DNA of 64,000 nucleotides, taken from NCBI GenBank assembly GCA_028293765.1, contig JAQGOG010000012.1:1-64000 (forward strand), read 5' to 3'. Within the stretch, counting starts at the first letter, position 1. Every line of letters begins with the position of its first letter. A program made the position numbers and the translations under genes. The notes under the pieces are model-generated. The model worked only from the letters and a program-made list of their open reading frames with translations, searched no databases and was not told where the DNA came from. The stretch is from Gammaproteobacteria bacterium. GTDB taxonomy: Bacteria > Pseudomonadota > Gammaproteobacteria > Steroidobacterales > Steroidobacteraceae. Shown in pieces: positions 54,927 to 64,000 of the stretch.

Positions 54927-55185
54927 TGCCGATCCTCCATTCGAATTTTACGCGTTTTCGTCGCGTGGTTTAAATATTTGAGCAGGCACCTGTCGAGGTT
55001 GGAAGCCTCATAAATCGGGCGAATAGCGCAATTACACGCCGAGGCAATGCAGACGGGTGCGTTGTATGCATTACGCGTTTCGGACGTCCGTGGAGGCACG
55101 CTAAAAACGACGTGCACCTCGCGCGAGCCCTTCAACGTACGAGGGATGCTTGCAGCAGCGCCATTCTTTCATTAAAGTCGAATAA

Positions 55186-55521
55186 ATGAGGAAACGAGAA
55201 TACCTGGGTTCGCTGGAACTCTTGGTCCTGCTGGCCGTGATGCGGGCGGGCCGCAATGCTTCCGGCATCCCGATCTCCCGTGAGATCGAGGCGGGCGGTG
55301 GGCGTGAGGTTGCGCTCGGAAGCGTCTACACCACGTTATCGCGACTCGAAGGGAAAGGCCTGGTCATATCCGAGCTCGGCGAACCAACGGCGGAGCGCGG
55401 TGGACGCGCAAAAGCCTTCTTTCGACTGACGGCAAAGGGGCTGCGGGAAGTGCGGGAGGTCCAGTCGACGCTGACGCGGCTTTGGAGCGGGCTTCCCGAG
55501 CTCAAGGGAGGCGGGGCGTGA
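55186..55521 (+). CDS. PadR-family transcriptional regulator
   Basis: The protein has 111 residues. The winged helix begins EYLGSLELLVLLAVMRAGRN and continues with VALGSVYTTLSRLEGKGLV (recognition helix), AERGGRAKAFFRLTAKGL (wing). PadR proteins repress nearby genes and lose DNA binding when bound by small effectors. It overlaps the next gene by 4 bases and presumably controls this two-gene unit. Confidence 0.92.
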   Translation: MRKREYLGSLELLVLLAVMRAGRNASGIPISREIEAGGGREVALGSVYTTLSRLEGKGLVISELGEPTAERGGRAKAFFRLTAKGLREVREVQSTLTRLWSGLPELKGGGA

Positions 55522-56528
55522 AACGCACTCGTCCGTCGCTGGTTGCCATCTGGCTTGTGGATCGCCTCAGCGAGGATTATCGGCGGGACGCCTTGATCGG
55601 GGATCTCCTGGAGGAATACCAGCGAGGGCGTTCGAATGTCTGGCTGTGGGGTCAGGTACTGCGTGCAATCAGAGCCAGCATGGGACTGTCCGTGCGAAAT
55701 CACGGTCGAACGTTCGCCAACTCGATGATGTCAGGGGGTGCGCTGTTCGGCCGCCGGGCACGGGGCGTTTCCGTGCATCAACATTCCGATGACACGGTCG
55801 ACAACAGTCAATCGAGAGCAGGGCGCATGAAAGTTCGAACAGTACGGCACGGCTTCCATAAATCCTGGCAGGAATACCGCGGCTTCCTGGCGTTCCTGTG
55901 CCTGATGTCCTGCTTCCGCTCCGCATGGGCCGATTGGGTGTATGTGCCATCGGGATCGATGAATCCCACGATTCTGGAAGGCGATCGGCTCCTCGTCGAC
56001 AAGCACGTCTACGGATTGCGCGTTCCATTCTCGCTCGTTCATTTGACGCGCGGTGAGAATCCGGCACGGGGCGATATCGTAGTCTTCGATTCGCCTGCGA
56101 ACGGCACTTCGCTGGTGAAGAGACTGATCGCGATCCCAGGCGATACGGTGACGCTGGATCACGAGCAGCTGGCGGTGAATGGCATCGCTGCACACTATTC
56201 AACGGGGGAGGCCGCTGAGCTTCGAAGCCTCCTGGCATCGACGCAATCCCACAGCCCCACTGTGCTACTGGAATCTGGTGTCGGCCGCGCGCACGATATC
56301 CTGTTACTACCCGACCGTTGGGCCCCCACCACTGTAGGTCCGATCGTCGTGCCGCCGGGCATGTACTTCGTGCTCGGCGATAACCGCGATAATAGCGCCG
56401 ACTCGCGTTACATCGGGTTTGTCCCTCGCCGGAATATCGTGGGACGAGCCGTAAGCGTCCTCGTCTCGCTCAATCCGGATCGATATTACCTGCCTCGATC
56501 GGGGCGGTTGCTGACCTCACTGCAGTGA
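55518..56528 (+). CDS. Signal peptidase I with N-terminal PadR-linked prefix domain
   Basis: The protein has 336 residues from GTG 55518, after AGGGAGG. Residues 1-55 (SLVAIWLVDRLSEDYRRDAL, IGDLLEEYQRG, WGQVLRAI) match the prefix that usually precedes PadR-linked ABC permeases. After a linker and a membrane helix (about 121-137) comes a full signal peptidase I: YVPSGSMNPT (Ser147), VKRLIAIPGD (Lys201) and FVLGDNRDNSADSRYIG. It would cleave signal peptides outside the membrane. ATG 55827 (Met104) could alternatively start a separate 233-residue peptidase. The fusion is in one continuous frame. Confidence 0.88.
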   Translation: MKRTRPSLVAIWLVDRLSEDYRRDALIGDLLEEYQRGRSNVWLWGQVLRAIRASMGLSVRNHGRTFANSMMSGGALFGRRARGVSVHQHSDDTVDNSQSRAGRMKVRTVRHGFHKSWQEYRGFLAFLCLMSCFRSAWADWVYVPSGSMNPTILEGDRLLVDKHVYGLRVPFSLVHLTRGENPARGDIVVFDSPANGTSLVKRLIAIPGDTVTLDHEQLAVNGIAAHYSTGEAAELRSLLASTQSHSPTVLLESGVGRAHDILLLPDRWAPTTVGPIVVPPGMYFVLGDNRDNSADSRYIGFVPRRNIVGRAVSVLVSLNPDRYYLPRSGRLLTSLQ

Positions 56529-56635
56529 GTGCCTTGCCGGTCTTGTGATCGAGCGTCTCCGCTCACGATCTGCGGGCGGGTTTAAGCCTCGGGTGGCATT
56601 CGCGGGTATGGGTTCGCGTGGGCGGGTCCGTGGCT

Positions 56636-57685
56636 CTATGGATCAACTGTAACGGAACACCGGCCTTCGATCATTGTGCCGATTACTGAGGCCTGCGCGA
56701 AGCCATGGCGCGCAAAGATTGCCAGCACGTCAGCGACGGCGTCACGGGCGCAGGCAACCAGCAAGCCGCCCGAGGTCTGCGGATCACACAACAGGTTCCT
56801 GGGCACGATCTCGAGACCCGGCGCGAGCCGCACGTCATCACCGTAAGACGCCCAGTTCCGCGCCGACGCGCCAGTGACGAGACCGGCGGCGGCTAGCGCG
56901 GGCACGCAGTCGAGCAGTGGCAAATCGGACATCTTCACACGCGCACCCAACCGTGACCCTCGGCACATTTCCAGTAGATGCCCAAGGAGTCCGAAGCCCG
57001 TCACGTCCGTCATCGCGTGAACGCCCGGCAGTTTGGCCAACTCCGGACCCGGGGTGTTGAGGCGGGTGGTGGTGTCGATCATCGCGCGGTAGCCGGGTTC
57101 CCCGAGTTGATTCTTCTTGAGCGCAGCTGAGAGGATGCCGACGCCGAGCGCTTTACCCAGGACCAGCACATCGTCCGCGCGCGCTTCCGAATTGCGCCTC
57201 ACGTTCTTCGGATGAACGAGGCCTATCGCCGCCAGCCCGTAAATCGGCTCCACCGAATCGATGCTGTGGCCACCGGCGATCGGAATGCCGGCGGCCGCGC
57301 AGATCGCCTCGCCGCCGCGCAGAATTTCCCGAATGGTCTCGGAAGGCAGCACTTTGATGGGCATGCCGAGAATGGCCAGGGAAAAGATCGGGGTGCCCCC
57401 CATGGCGTAGACGTCCGAGAGCGCATTGGCGGCGGCGATACGTCCGAAGTCGAACGGATCATCGACGATCGGCATGAAGAAGTCGGTCGTCGCAATGACC
57501 GCCTGCTCATCGTTGAGCTGATAGACCGCCGCGTCGTCGGATGTTTCGGTGCCTACCAACAGCCCGGCGAACGGGGTGGCGGCCCCCACGCCCTTGAGCA
57601 GATCGGCCAGGACCCCCGGGGCAATTTTGCATCCGCACCCACCGCCGTGGGACAGCGACGTCAGCCGAGGTACAGATACGCTCAC
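56636..57685 (-). CDS. selD: Selenophosphate synthase SelD
   Basis: The protein has 349 residues and starts at GTG 57685, six bases after AGGAGA. The active-site loop LSHGGGCGCKI has Cys at the position that is Sec in some organisms. ATP/metal motifs DDAAVY, TTDFFMPIVDDP, GGHSIDS and the C-terminal DPQTSGGLL are present. SelD makes selenophosphate from selenide and ATP for SelA. It is separated from the tRNA-Sec gene by 272 bases on the same strand. Confidence 0.96.
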   Translation of the reverse strand: MSVSVPRLTSLSHGGGCGCKIAPGVLADLLKGVGAATPFAGLLVGTETSDDAAVYQLNDEQAVIATTDFFMPIVDDPFDFGRIAAANALSDVYAMGGTPIFSLAILGMPIKVLPSETIREILRGGEAICAAAGIPIAGGHSIDSVEPIYGLAAIGLVHPKNVRRNSEARADDVLVLGKALGVGILSAALKKNQLGEPGYRAMIDTTTRLNTPGPELAKLPGVHAMTDVTGFGLLGHLLEMCRGSRLGARVKMSDLPLLDCVPALAAAGLVTGASARNWASYGDDVRLAPGLEIVPRNLLCDPQTSGGLLVACARDAVADVLAIFARHGFAQASVIGTMIEGRCSVTVDP

Positions 57686-57957
57686 TTAGATCTCCTATTG
57701 CAAGCAGCGCGCGCTCAAGTTAGTCCTGCGGTGCACCTTGCGGACCACTCCGTGCGAGGCACGCGTCGCACTCGTGACCCATGGGTCGTTTCGGGCGAGA
57801 ATGAATCGTACGCCGCTGACCGGGGAAATGGCATGATCCGTGAGATTTCCTTACTCGTCTATCCGCTGCGTCCGACTGAACTCCTTCCGACCGACGGCAT
57901 AGTCAAGGCCACAGCTAAACGCTTTCGCGAAACGCTGTTAGGTCCGCCTGCGAGAAC

Positions 57958-58053
57958 TGGCGGAAGGCAGCAGGAGTCGAACCTACCAGGGAGCGGCTGA
58001 CGCCCCCTCCTGGGTTTGAAGCCCAGTCGCACCGCCGGGCACGAGTGCCTTCC
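57958..58053 (-). tRNA. selC: tRNA-Sec (anticodon UCA)
   Basis: The minus strand reads a 96-nt tRNA with encoded CCA. GGAAGGCA pairs with TGCCTTCC (8-bp acceptor arm), the anticodon stem/loop is GGGCTTCAAACCC (UCA), the variable arm is very long, and the T loop is GGTTCGACTCC. These are the hallmarks of bacterial tRNA-Sec, read with SelB at UGA codons. Its first 71 nt are also the final codons of selB. It has no visible promoter of its own. Confidence 0.97.
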
Positions 58054-59950
58054 AAAAGAGACCGCTATCCGGGCGCAGCACGTGTGAATCGCGCACGCGG
58101 CGAGTGTAGCCAACGCGATCGAAGAACTCCAAGATCTGAATCGTGCGCTTGCGCCCTAGATGAATGGCATCCCGATAGCGGGCTGCATCCACAGCGCCAT
58201 GCTCTCCCGCCAGGGTAGTCACCAGGACAGTTAACTCGCCGATGCGCGCACGGTCGTAGAAGAGATCACGCACGACCTGATAGACGTTGCCTCGAGTGAC
58301 CTGCTTGCGCAACACCTGTCGTACACGGTCTTCAGGCACGCCGACCAAGGCCGCGAGATCGCGGACCCACGGAGGATCGAAGCATCCCGCTGCAATCAGC
58401 GGCTGCAACTTCCGCGCAAGCGCCTGCTCATCCTCCGAAAGGGTCACCACGTGATCCGGCAGGTGTAGCCACGGCCCGCTACGTAGCACCGTGCGCTCGA
58501 TGCCAAGCTCATTGATGAGCGCTTTCCAGAGCGGCGCGGGCAGACCGGGGAGGGCGATACGGCGTAACCGTCCGACATCGGGACCCGGTTCATCGGGCAC
58601 CTGCGCATGGAAATCGCGCAGCGCGGTCACTGCGCGCTCACGCAATGCTTGCCAGTGCGAGCGCAGAATCACAAGCCTCTGGCCTCCGGCATCGATCGTG
58701 ATCGCATTTGATGGCGTTGCCGTGCGCTCCGAAGAGCGACACGTCAGTCTTACGAGCTCCGTCATCTTCATACCGAACGGCGCGTGCTCGAGCAGTGATG
58801 AGATGCCTTCTCCACCGATCATGCGCTCGAGTGCATCTAGATAGCCCATCCGCTGCGGCGAACGCCGCTTTCGCGCTGGTGCGAATGGATCGAGCACCAC
58901 GCCGCCGCCGACGGTGTGTGCGGCCTGCGCATCGCGCGCAATGAAGCGATCGCCGGCCACTGCGCATATGGGTGCAGCAAAAACAAGTTGCGCGCGGCCC
59001 GATTCGCCGGCAGACAGGCATTCTGACTCCAACAGCACCACGTGAGCCACGCAATGTGTCGTTCCGTAATGGATGTGCACCGGCGACCAGGATTCGAGCC
59101 GCGCGCCGCTGTCTTCGAGTAGACGTAGACGTACGTCCATCCGCGTCGTCGGCGCGAGTGCATCGGGCTCCGCGAGCCAATCGCCACGCGAAATCGCGCT
59201 CTTCTCGACACCGGCGAGATTTAGTGCGCAGCGCTGGCCGGCGCCCCCACTGTCTGAGCTGCGATTCTGAGTGTGGATGCTGCGCACCCGGACCGGGGTG
59301 CCTGCCGGCATGATGGATACCAAATCGCCGGTGTGAACTCGTCCCGAGAACGCCGTCCCGGTAACGACGGTACCGTGGCCGGCGAGCGTAAAGACGCGAT
59401 CCACCGCGAGGCGAAACAGGCCGTCGTCACGTCGAGGCGGCATGTCGAGCGCCGTCTCATGCAAGAAGTTTCGGAGTGTTGCCGTGCCTGGATCGTCCTG
59501 TGATGTAGCGTTGAGCGGAAAGATGGCGACATCGCGCAGACGTGTGCCGGCGAGCGCGCGTCTTGTCTCGCCCTCGACTGCGGCGACACGCTCACTATCG
59601 ACGCGATCGACCTTAGTCAAAGCGACCGCACCCTGCGACACACCGAGGATCTCGAGAATGCCCAGGTGCTCGCGGGTCTGGGGCATCACACCGTCGTCGG
59701 CCGCTACTACGAGCAGTGCGAAATCGATCCCGCACGCCCCCGAGACCATCGTATGCACCAGGCGCTCGTGCCCGGGAACGTCAATGAACCCCAGGACTTC
59801 GCGATTCCGCAGCGGGGTGTAGGCGTATCCGAGCTCGATCGAGATGCCCCTCTCTTTTTCTTCCTTGAGCCGGTCGGTGTCCACACCAGTCAGCGCGCGA
59901 ACCAGCGTGGTCTTGCCGTGATCGATGTGGCCGGCCGTTCCGACGATCAT
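57983..59950 (-). CDS. selB: Selenocysteine-specific elongation factor SelB
   Basis: The protein has 655 residues from ATG 59950, overlapping selA by 4 bases. The GTPase motifs are [20 protein letters not shown] (G1), [12 protein letters not shown] (G3) and LTKVDRVD (G4), with beta-barrel domains in the middle. Four C-terminal winged helices bind the SECIS RNA ([20 protein letters not shown]). The normal end falls near DSGLFWK; the last 22 codons, ending [13 protein letters not shown], are translation of the tRNA-Sec gene, with TAG in the tRNA's T arm at 57983-57985. It delivers Sec-tRNA to UGA codons. Confidence 0.96.
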   Translation of the reverse strand: MIVGTAGHIDHGKTTLVRALTGVDTDRLKEEKERGISIELGYAYTPLRNREVLGFIDVPGHERLVHTMVSGACGIDFALLVVAADDGVMPQTREHLGILEILGVSQGAVALTKVDRVDSERVAAVEGETRRALAGTRLRDVAIFPLNATSQDDPGTATLRNFLHETALDMPPRRDDGLFRLAVDRVFTLAGHGTVVTGTAFSGRVHTGDLVSIMPAGTPVRVRSIHTQNRSSDSGGAGQRCALNLAGVEKSAISRGDWLAEPDALAPTTRMDVRLRLLEDSGARLESWSPVHIHYGTTHCVAHVVLLESECLSAGESGRAQLVFAAPICAVAGDRFIARDAQAAHTVGGGVVLDPFAPARKRRSPQRMGYLDALERMIGGEGISSLLEHAPFGMKMTELVRLTCRSSERTATPSNAITIDAGGQRLVILRSHWQALRERAVTALRDFHAQVPDEPGPDVGRLRRIALPGLPAPLWKALINELGIERTVLRSGPWLHLPDHVVTLSEDEQALARKLQPLIAAGCFDPPWVRDLAALVGVPEDRVRQVLRKQVTRGNVYQVVRDLFYDRARIGELTVLVTTLAGEHGAVDAARYRDAIHLGRKRTIQILEFFDRVGYTRRVRDSHVLRPDSGLFWKALVPGGATGLQTQEGASAAPW

Positions 59951-61371
59951 GGACGCAGCTCGCTCCACTGCGCGACGAAGGCAGCTTCTTCGGACTCTTC
60001 CAGACAACGCAGGTCGAGCCACAGCGTCTTGTCGGCAATGCGCCCGATCACCGGCCGCGGCAACTCACGCAGTGCCCGCTCCAACCGATCGAGGCCGCCG
60101 CGCCTTCCCTTGACGGGCCGCACCGCCAGGCCATGGCTGGGCAATCGATCGACCGGCAGAGCGCCGCTGCCGATCTGACTCGACAGGGGCGCGGTCGAAA
60201 CATCGTAGGCACCGCCGACCGCCTGCTGCAACACTGGCCGCAGCCGAGCCGCCTGCGCCGAAATGGCTTCAGCAGCGCGGGTCAGCAGGCGCAATGTCGT
60301 CAGCCGCTCAGCCAGCAATTCCGGCGCTTGGTACAGTGCCAGCACGGGCTCCAGGGCCGCCAGGGTGAGTTTCCCCACCCGCAATGCCCGTTTGAGAGGA
60401 TGTTTTTTCAGCTTGGCGATCAGGTCCGCTCGCCCGACTATCAATCCCGCCTGCGGGCCGCCCAGCAGCTTGTCCCCGCTGAAGGACACCAGGTCGGCGC
60501 CATCCTTCAAGGTCTCGCGCACGGTGGGTTCCTTGGGAAGATTCCAACGCGTCAGATCGACGAGCGACCCGCTCCCGAGATCGACCGCCACCGGGACCGA
60601 GCGGGAGCGCCCCAGCTCGGCGAGCTCGGCAACGCCCACGCTATGGGTAAAGCCGCTGATGACATAGTTGCTGGTGTGCACCTTCATCAACAGCGCAGAC
60701 CGCGGTCCGATCGCCTCGGCATAGTCCTTCACATGGGTGCGGTTCGTCGTACCGACTTCGACCAGCTTCGCGCCCGCCTGGCGCATGATGTCGGGAATAC
60801 GGAAGGAGCCTCCGATCTCGATGAGCTCTCCCCGCGACACGATGACTTCCCGTCGCGCCGCCAGCGTGCTCAAAATCAATAACACGGCCGCCGCATTATT
60901 GTTGACCACTGTCGCGGCTTCGACTCCCGTCAACTCGCAAAGAAGCTGTTCGACGAGCGTGTCGCGCTCGCCGCGGCCGCCTGAGGCAAGATCGTATTCC
61001 AGGTCGACCGGCGCGCCCATTGCTTGCACTACCGCGCCCACGGCCTCGTCGGGGAGCACCGCCCGGCCCAGGTTGGTATGTAAAACGGTGCCGGTCAGAT
61101 TGAAAACCGGCCGTAACCGCCTGCGCGCGGCGGCGTCGAACTTCGTCTGGAGGACGGAAGCGATGGTGCCGTCTAACAACGCCGCGGAATCAAGCGCGCC
61201 TGCCAATCCCGAGCGACGCAGTTCCTCGAGATGGGAACGCAGCGCGTCCGTAACCCGCGTACGCCCATGCTGCGCCAGCAGGGCTCCCAGTGCGGGCTGG
61301 TTGAGCAGCCGGTCGACGGAGGGGATGTCAGCCGCACTGGCAGTTCCCCCGGAGTTGAGCATCTCGTGCAT
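59947..61371 (-). CDS. selA: L-seryl-tRNA(Sec) selenium transferase SelA
   Basis: The protein has 474 residues from ATG 61371. [20 protein letters not shown] opens the N-terminal domain; the PLP lysine is in [18 protein letters not shown], and [16 protein letters not shown] and [15 protein letters not shown] are further family motifs. SelA converts Ser-tRNA-Sec to Sec-tRNA-Sec with selenophosphate, as a large cytoplasmic decamer. ATG 61362 is an alternative start. It lies 66 bases after fdhE and overlaps selB. Confidence 0.96.
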   Translation of the reverse strand: MHEMLNSGGTASAADIPSVDRLLNQPALGALLAQHGRTRVTDALRSHLEELRRSGLAGALDSAALLDGTIASVLQTKFDAAARRRLRPVFNLTGTVLHTNLGRAVLPDEAVGAVVQAMGAPVDLEYDLASGGRGERDTLVEQLLCELTGVEAATVVNNNAAAVLLILSTLAARREVIVSRGELIEIGGSFRIPDIMRQAGAKLVEVGTTNRTHVKDYAEAIGPRSALLMKVHTSNYVISGFTHSVGVAELAELGRSRSVPVAVDLGSGSLVDLTRWNLPKEPTVRETLKDGADLVSFSGDKLLGGPQAGLIVGRADLIAKLKKHPLKRALRVGKLTLAALEPVLALYQAPELLAERLTTLRLLTRAAEAISAQAARLRPVLQQAVGGAYDVSTAPLSSQIGSGALPVDRLPSHGLAVRPVKGRRGGLDRLERALRELPRPVIGRIADKTLWLDLRCLEESEEAAFVAQWSELRP

Positions 61372-61437
61372 GGACGGCAATCAGTTAGACGTGTCGGAGC
61401 TCAAATGCGCCGGTACCTGCGCGAAGGGTGCCACGGC

Positions 61438-62415
61438 TCAGCCTTCCGAGGCTTGCCACAACAGTGGATTACCGCTACCGCGGTGATAACCTTCCTCTGC
61501 CATCAGCAGGTCGAGCGCGAGACTGCCGAGGTCATCGGCGACGGGCTCTACATCCATGTCCTTCTCCTGATAGAGAATCTTCCGGTAGGTGTGACAGTGC
61601 TCACAGGACTCGGCGCGGACCGCCTCGGAACCGCCTTCGATCGACTGATAGGCGATGCCCTCGGTGGACAGGCAATGACTGCACTTGACGCGCACCAGAT
61701 GCCACTCGGTCGCACACAGCGCGCAATGCAGATAACGGTAGCCCTGATATTGCTTGTCTGCGCGGACTACGCTGACAACCGGCAGGGTGCCGCAGACCGG
61801 ACAAACACCTGACACGTCCACGGTGGCGGCGGAATGGTGCTCGATGGCCAGATCCCTGGCGGCATCCATGTTTAGAGAGGCCACCAAGTGCACCCAATAC
61901 ACCTGCAGCGCGGCCATGATGAAGGGGGCCGCCTCCGCATCGACACCGTGAGTACCGGCCGCGAGCAGTAGATCGGCTTGTTCTTCCAACTGCGCCGTCT
62001 GTCGCTCGCGCACCCGGGCGCACGCTGCTCGCACGGCGTCGGGAGAATCCGGTAACGCAGCAACAGCGTCGCACAGCTCATTCAGGATCGTGCGCCAGCG
62101 GCTGTCGCGCGGCCATCCGGACGCCTGCAGCGGTGGCATGGCATGAGTACGAGCCTGCGCCATCCGTTGTTCTACCTGGTCGGCAACCTGTCCGGAGGGG
62201 GATGGCAGCAGCGGCAAGGTGTCCAGCGCCGCTTGCTGCGCGTCGCTGACCGCGGCCATTAGTCGGAGGTAATCACCGACGGCGTGGTTTTTGCCTAGCT
62301 TACGCAGGCGCTCGGCGCGCCTCGCGAAAAGACTGGCGGAATCGGGAAGCCGGATGCGCGGAATCGTTCGCTGGGCGAAGCTTTCAATCTGAGCGGGGTC
62401 GAGAATTCGCTGCAT
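61438..62415 (-). CDS. fdhE: Formate dehydrogenase accessory protein FdhE
   Basis: The protein has 325 residues. It begins [20 protein letters not shown] and has four zinc/iron-type Cys pairs in the C-terminal half (GVCPVCGTLP, HCALCAT, KCSHCLST, ESCEHCHTY), as in E. coli FdhE. FdhE is required for activity of respiratory formate dehydrogenases, probably by handling the iron-sulphur or selenium state. It overlaps the gamma-subunit gene by 32 bases. Confidence 0.94.
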   Translation of the reverse strand: MQRILDPAQIESFAQRTIPRIRLPDSASLFARRAERLRKLGKNHAVGDYLRLMAAVSDAQQAALDTLPLLPSPSGQVADQVEQRMAQARTHAMPPLQASGWPRDSRWRTILNELCDAVAALPDSPDAVRAACARVRERQTAQLEEQADLLLAAGTHGVDAEAAPFIMAALQVYWVHLVASLNMDAARDLAIEHHSAATVDVSGVCPVCGTLPVVSVVRADKQYQGYRYLHCALCATEWHLVRVKCSHCLSTEGIAYQSIEGGSEAVRAESCEHCHTYRKILYQEKDMDVEPVADDLGSLALDLLMAEEGYHRGSGNPLLWQASEG

Positions 62416-63088
62416 GGGTCATGATCTCTCGAAACCAGGCCCGATGATGCTTCCATGCCCACCCCGGTGTCACGGTCCCTCGGGTCATCGCATGCACCGA
62501 GCCTCTTACCCAGATTGCCGCATAGATGTGGACGATGATGGTGCAGATCAGCACGAATGCGCAGAACGCGTGCAGGACGGAGGAGACGCGGACCACGCTG
62601 ATCGGGAAATACAGCGAGAAGTATGCGCGCCAGATGACGATGCCGGTCAGCAGCAGGCCCGTGAGGCACAGGACTATCGCGTAGAACACGAGCTTCTGGC
62701 CGGCGTTGTAGCGCCCGACCTCCGGAAGCCGGTCCTCCCGGTTGTTCACGACGTCGCCAACGTGTCGAAGCCACGCCCAGTCGCGCGGCTCCATGCGGTT
62801 GTGCGACGCCTCTTTGACCCCGAAAAACAGGAAGGCGACCACCATAGCCAGGCCGATGAACGGATGCAGAATCCGGGTCCAGGGGCCGCCACCAAACAGA
62901 CCGCTGAGCCCGAAGAGCGCCGGATGGAAGAGGGCGAGGCCCGATAGGGCCGCGAGCACGAAGCACAGGGCCACAATCCAGTGATTGGTGCGTTCCTCCG
63001 CGGTGTAGCGCAGGATCGTGTCCAGACGACCGGGTGCCGCCGTCGCGCGGCGGTCCGCTTCGTTCGTGCCGAGTCCAGGGTCTGTCAT
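62384..63088 (-). CDS. fdoI: Formate dehydrogenase gamma subunit (cytochrome b556)
   Basis: The protein has 234 residues and four membrane helices with haem-ligand histidines ([59 protein letters not shown]). It accepts electrons from the beta subunit and passes them to quinone in Fdh-N/Fdh-O-type enzymes. ATG 63088 overlaps the beta stop. Confidence 0.93.
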   Translation of the reverse strand: MTDPGLGTNEADRRATAAPGRLDTILRYTAEERTNHWIVALCFVLAALSGLALFHPALFGLSGLFGGGPWTRILHPFIGLAMVVAFLFFGVKEASHNRMEPRDWAWLRHVGDVVNNREDRLPEVGRYNAGQKLVFYAIVLCLTGLLLTGIVIWRAYFSLYFPISVVRVSSVLHAFCAFVLICTIIVHIYAAIWVRGSVHAMTRGTVTPGWAWKHHRAWFREIMTHAANSRPRSD

Positions 63089-63999
63089 GGCGCCTTCTCC
63101 TGCTTCCTGGCCATCTCCTGCGCGGCGGCCTCATCGCTGGCGTCGGTCTCGTCCGGCCCGACGCGGATGTAGTGGAAGAATCCGGCGAGCGCCGTAAACG
63201 CCATGACGGCAAGAGCCGCCGGCTTCGAGACTCCCTTCCACAACCGAACATTAGGGCTGATGTGCGGGTCCTGAGGCAGCCCGCTGTAAAGTGGCGCCTG
63301 ATCTGCGTGGTGCAGCACGTACATGACGTGAGTGCCGCCCACTCCCGCGGGGTCGTACAGCCCTGCATTTTCGAATCCGCGGGATTTCAGATCTTCGATG
63401 CGCTCCGCGGCATGCTGCTTCATGTCGTCCTTGGTGCCGAAGACGAGGGCGCCCGTCGGGCATGACTTGATGCAAGCCGGTTCGAGTCCCACCGCGACGC
63501 GGTCGGAGCACAGGGTGCACTTGTAGGCCTTGTGGTCTTTCTTTGAGATCCGTGGAATGTCGAACGGACACCCCGTCACGCAATAGCCGCAGCCGATGCA
63601 GTTCTCCTCGTGGAAATCGACGATGCCGTTGGAGTACTGCACGATCGCGCCGGGAGACGGGCACGCCTTGAGGCAGCCCGGATCCGCGCAGTGCATGCAG
63701 CCGTCCTTGCGGATGAGCCACTCGAGATCGCCCTTGGGGTTCTCGACCTCGGCGAATCGCATCAGGGTCCAGGAGCTGTCGCTCAGATCGTGCGGATTCT
63801 GGTACTGACCCACGTTCGTACCGATCTCGTCGCGCAGATCGTTCCATTCCATGCAGGCGACCTGACACGCCTTGCAGCCGATGCATTTCGTCGTGTCGAT
63901 GAGCTTCGCGACGTCTTGTCCGCCGGTAGGCTCGCGTATTTCGGGTGAGGGCAGGGTGGTTGCCGAGCGCCTGATGATGTCGAGGGATTGCAGTGCCAT
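63085..63999 (-). CDS. fdoH: Formate dehydrogenase beta subunit (iron-sulphur)
   Basis: The protein has 304 residues and four [4Fe-4S] motifs: [44 protein letters not shown] and the long fourth motif including CTLCSD and [12 protein letters not shown]-terminal membrane helix ([18 protein letters not shown]) anchors it to the gamma subunit. It relays electrons from the molybdenum or tungsten catalytic subunit. ATG 63999 is one base from the right edge, so the alpha-subunit gene should lie just outside the window. Confidence 0.95.
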   Translation of the reverse strand: MALQSLDIIRRSATTLPSPEIREPTGGQDVAKLIDTTKCIGCKACQVACMEWNDLRDEIGTNVGQYQNPHDLSDSSWTLMRFAEVENPKGDLEWLIRKDGCMHCADPGCLKACPSPGAIVQYSNGIVDFHEENCIGCGYCVTGCPFDIPRISKKDHKAYKCTLCSDRVAVGLEPACIKSCPTGALVFGTKDDMKQHAAERIEDLKSRGFENAGLYDPAGVGGTHVMYVLHHADQAPLYSGLPQDPHISPNVRLWKGVSKPAALAVMAFTALAGFFHYIRVGPDETDASDEAAAQEMARKQEKAP

Positions 64000-64000
64000 G

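Overview
This window is GC-rich, densely packed chromosomal DNA from a Gram-negative bacterium, most likely a soil proteobacterium of gammaproteobacterial type. The evidence is a complete System I cytochrome c maturation operon (ccmABCDEFGHI), RND efflux with a NodT-type outer-membrane channel, lipoprotein signals, a proteobacterial SelA/SelB/tRNA-Sec set and an FdhE-dependent formate dehydrogenase. No genus can be fixed from sequence alone. There are no phage, IS, plasmid or CRISPR genes.

Layout. 1-6860: exopolysaccharide cluster (flippase start, asparagine-synthase-like amidotransferase, two GT4-type glycosyltransferases, a NodB-type and a ChbG-type deacetylase). 6857-12044: two PQQ dehydrogenases carrying cytochrome c domains, one at the N-terminus and one at the C-terminus, converging on a hemerythrin-like gene. 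12260-15785: a loose accessory stretch with a small membrane protein, a collapsed rtcB pseudogene, an acetyltransferase, two small unknowns and a patatin-like lipoprotein. 16168-23120: tRNA-Leu(UAA), then the ccm operon, which supplies haem attachment for c-type cytochromes such as those in the two quinoproteins. 23418-27767: KGG stress protein, small lipoprotein, Tex and a half-size DMT transporter. 27972-33901: CzcCBA/CusCBA-like efflux operon.

33929-40345: TPP riboswitch followed by thiC-thiO-thiS-thiG-thiE-thiF-thiD, covering both the pyrimidine and the thiazole branch and their joining. 40591-43638: DUF3455 protein, an RNB-exoribonuclease remnant, a TPR/Gly-rich membrane protein and a possible one-component membrane regulator. 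43676-50688: hydrolases (S10 peptidase, S8 fragment, S53 peptidase, periplasmic trehalase, gamma-glutamyltransferase). 50815-56528: TfoX-like protein, ketopantoate-reductase-like protein, an unrecognised GT-A-like protein preceded by a small basic protein, a coiled-coil membrane protein and a PadR/signal-peptidase pair.

56636-64000: a selenium and formate module on the minus strand: Fdh beta, Fdh gamma, fdhE, selA, selB, tRNA-Sec, selD. The catalytic Fdh subunit, presumably the selenoprotein, should lie just past the right edge. Here selB has no stop codon before the tRNA-Sec gene and reads 71 nt into it. This is the most striking arrangement in the window.

Other points: three gene remnants (rtcB, an RNB-family nuclease, a subtilase), two of which clearly keep both ends but have lost the middle; a signal peptidase fused to a PadR-linked prefix; a quinoprotein missing two hallmark features of its family; and a ThiF-rhodanese protein without the usual zinc cysteines.
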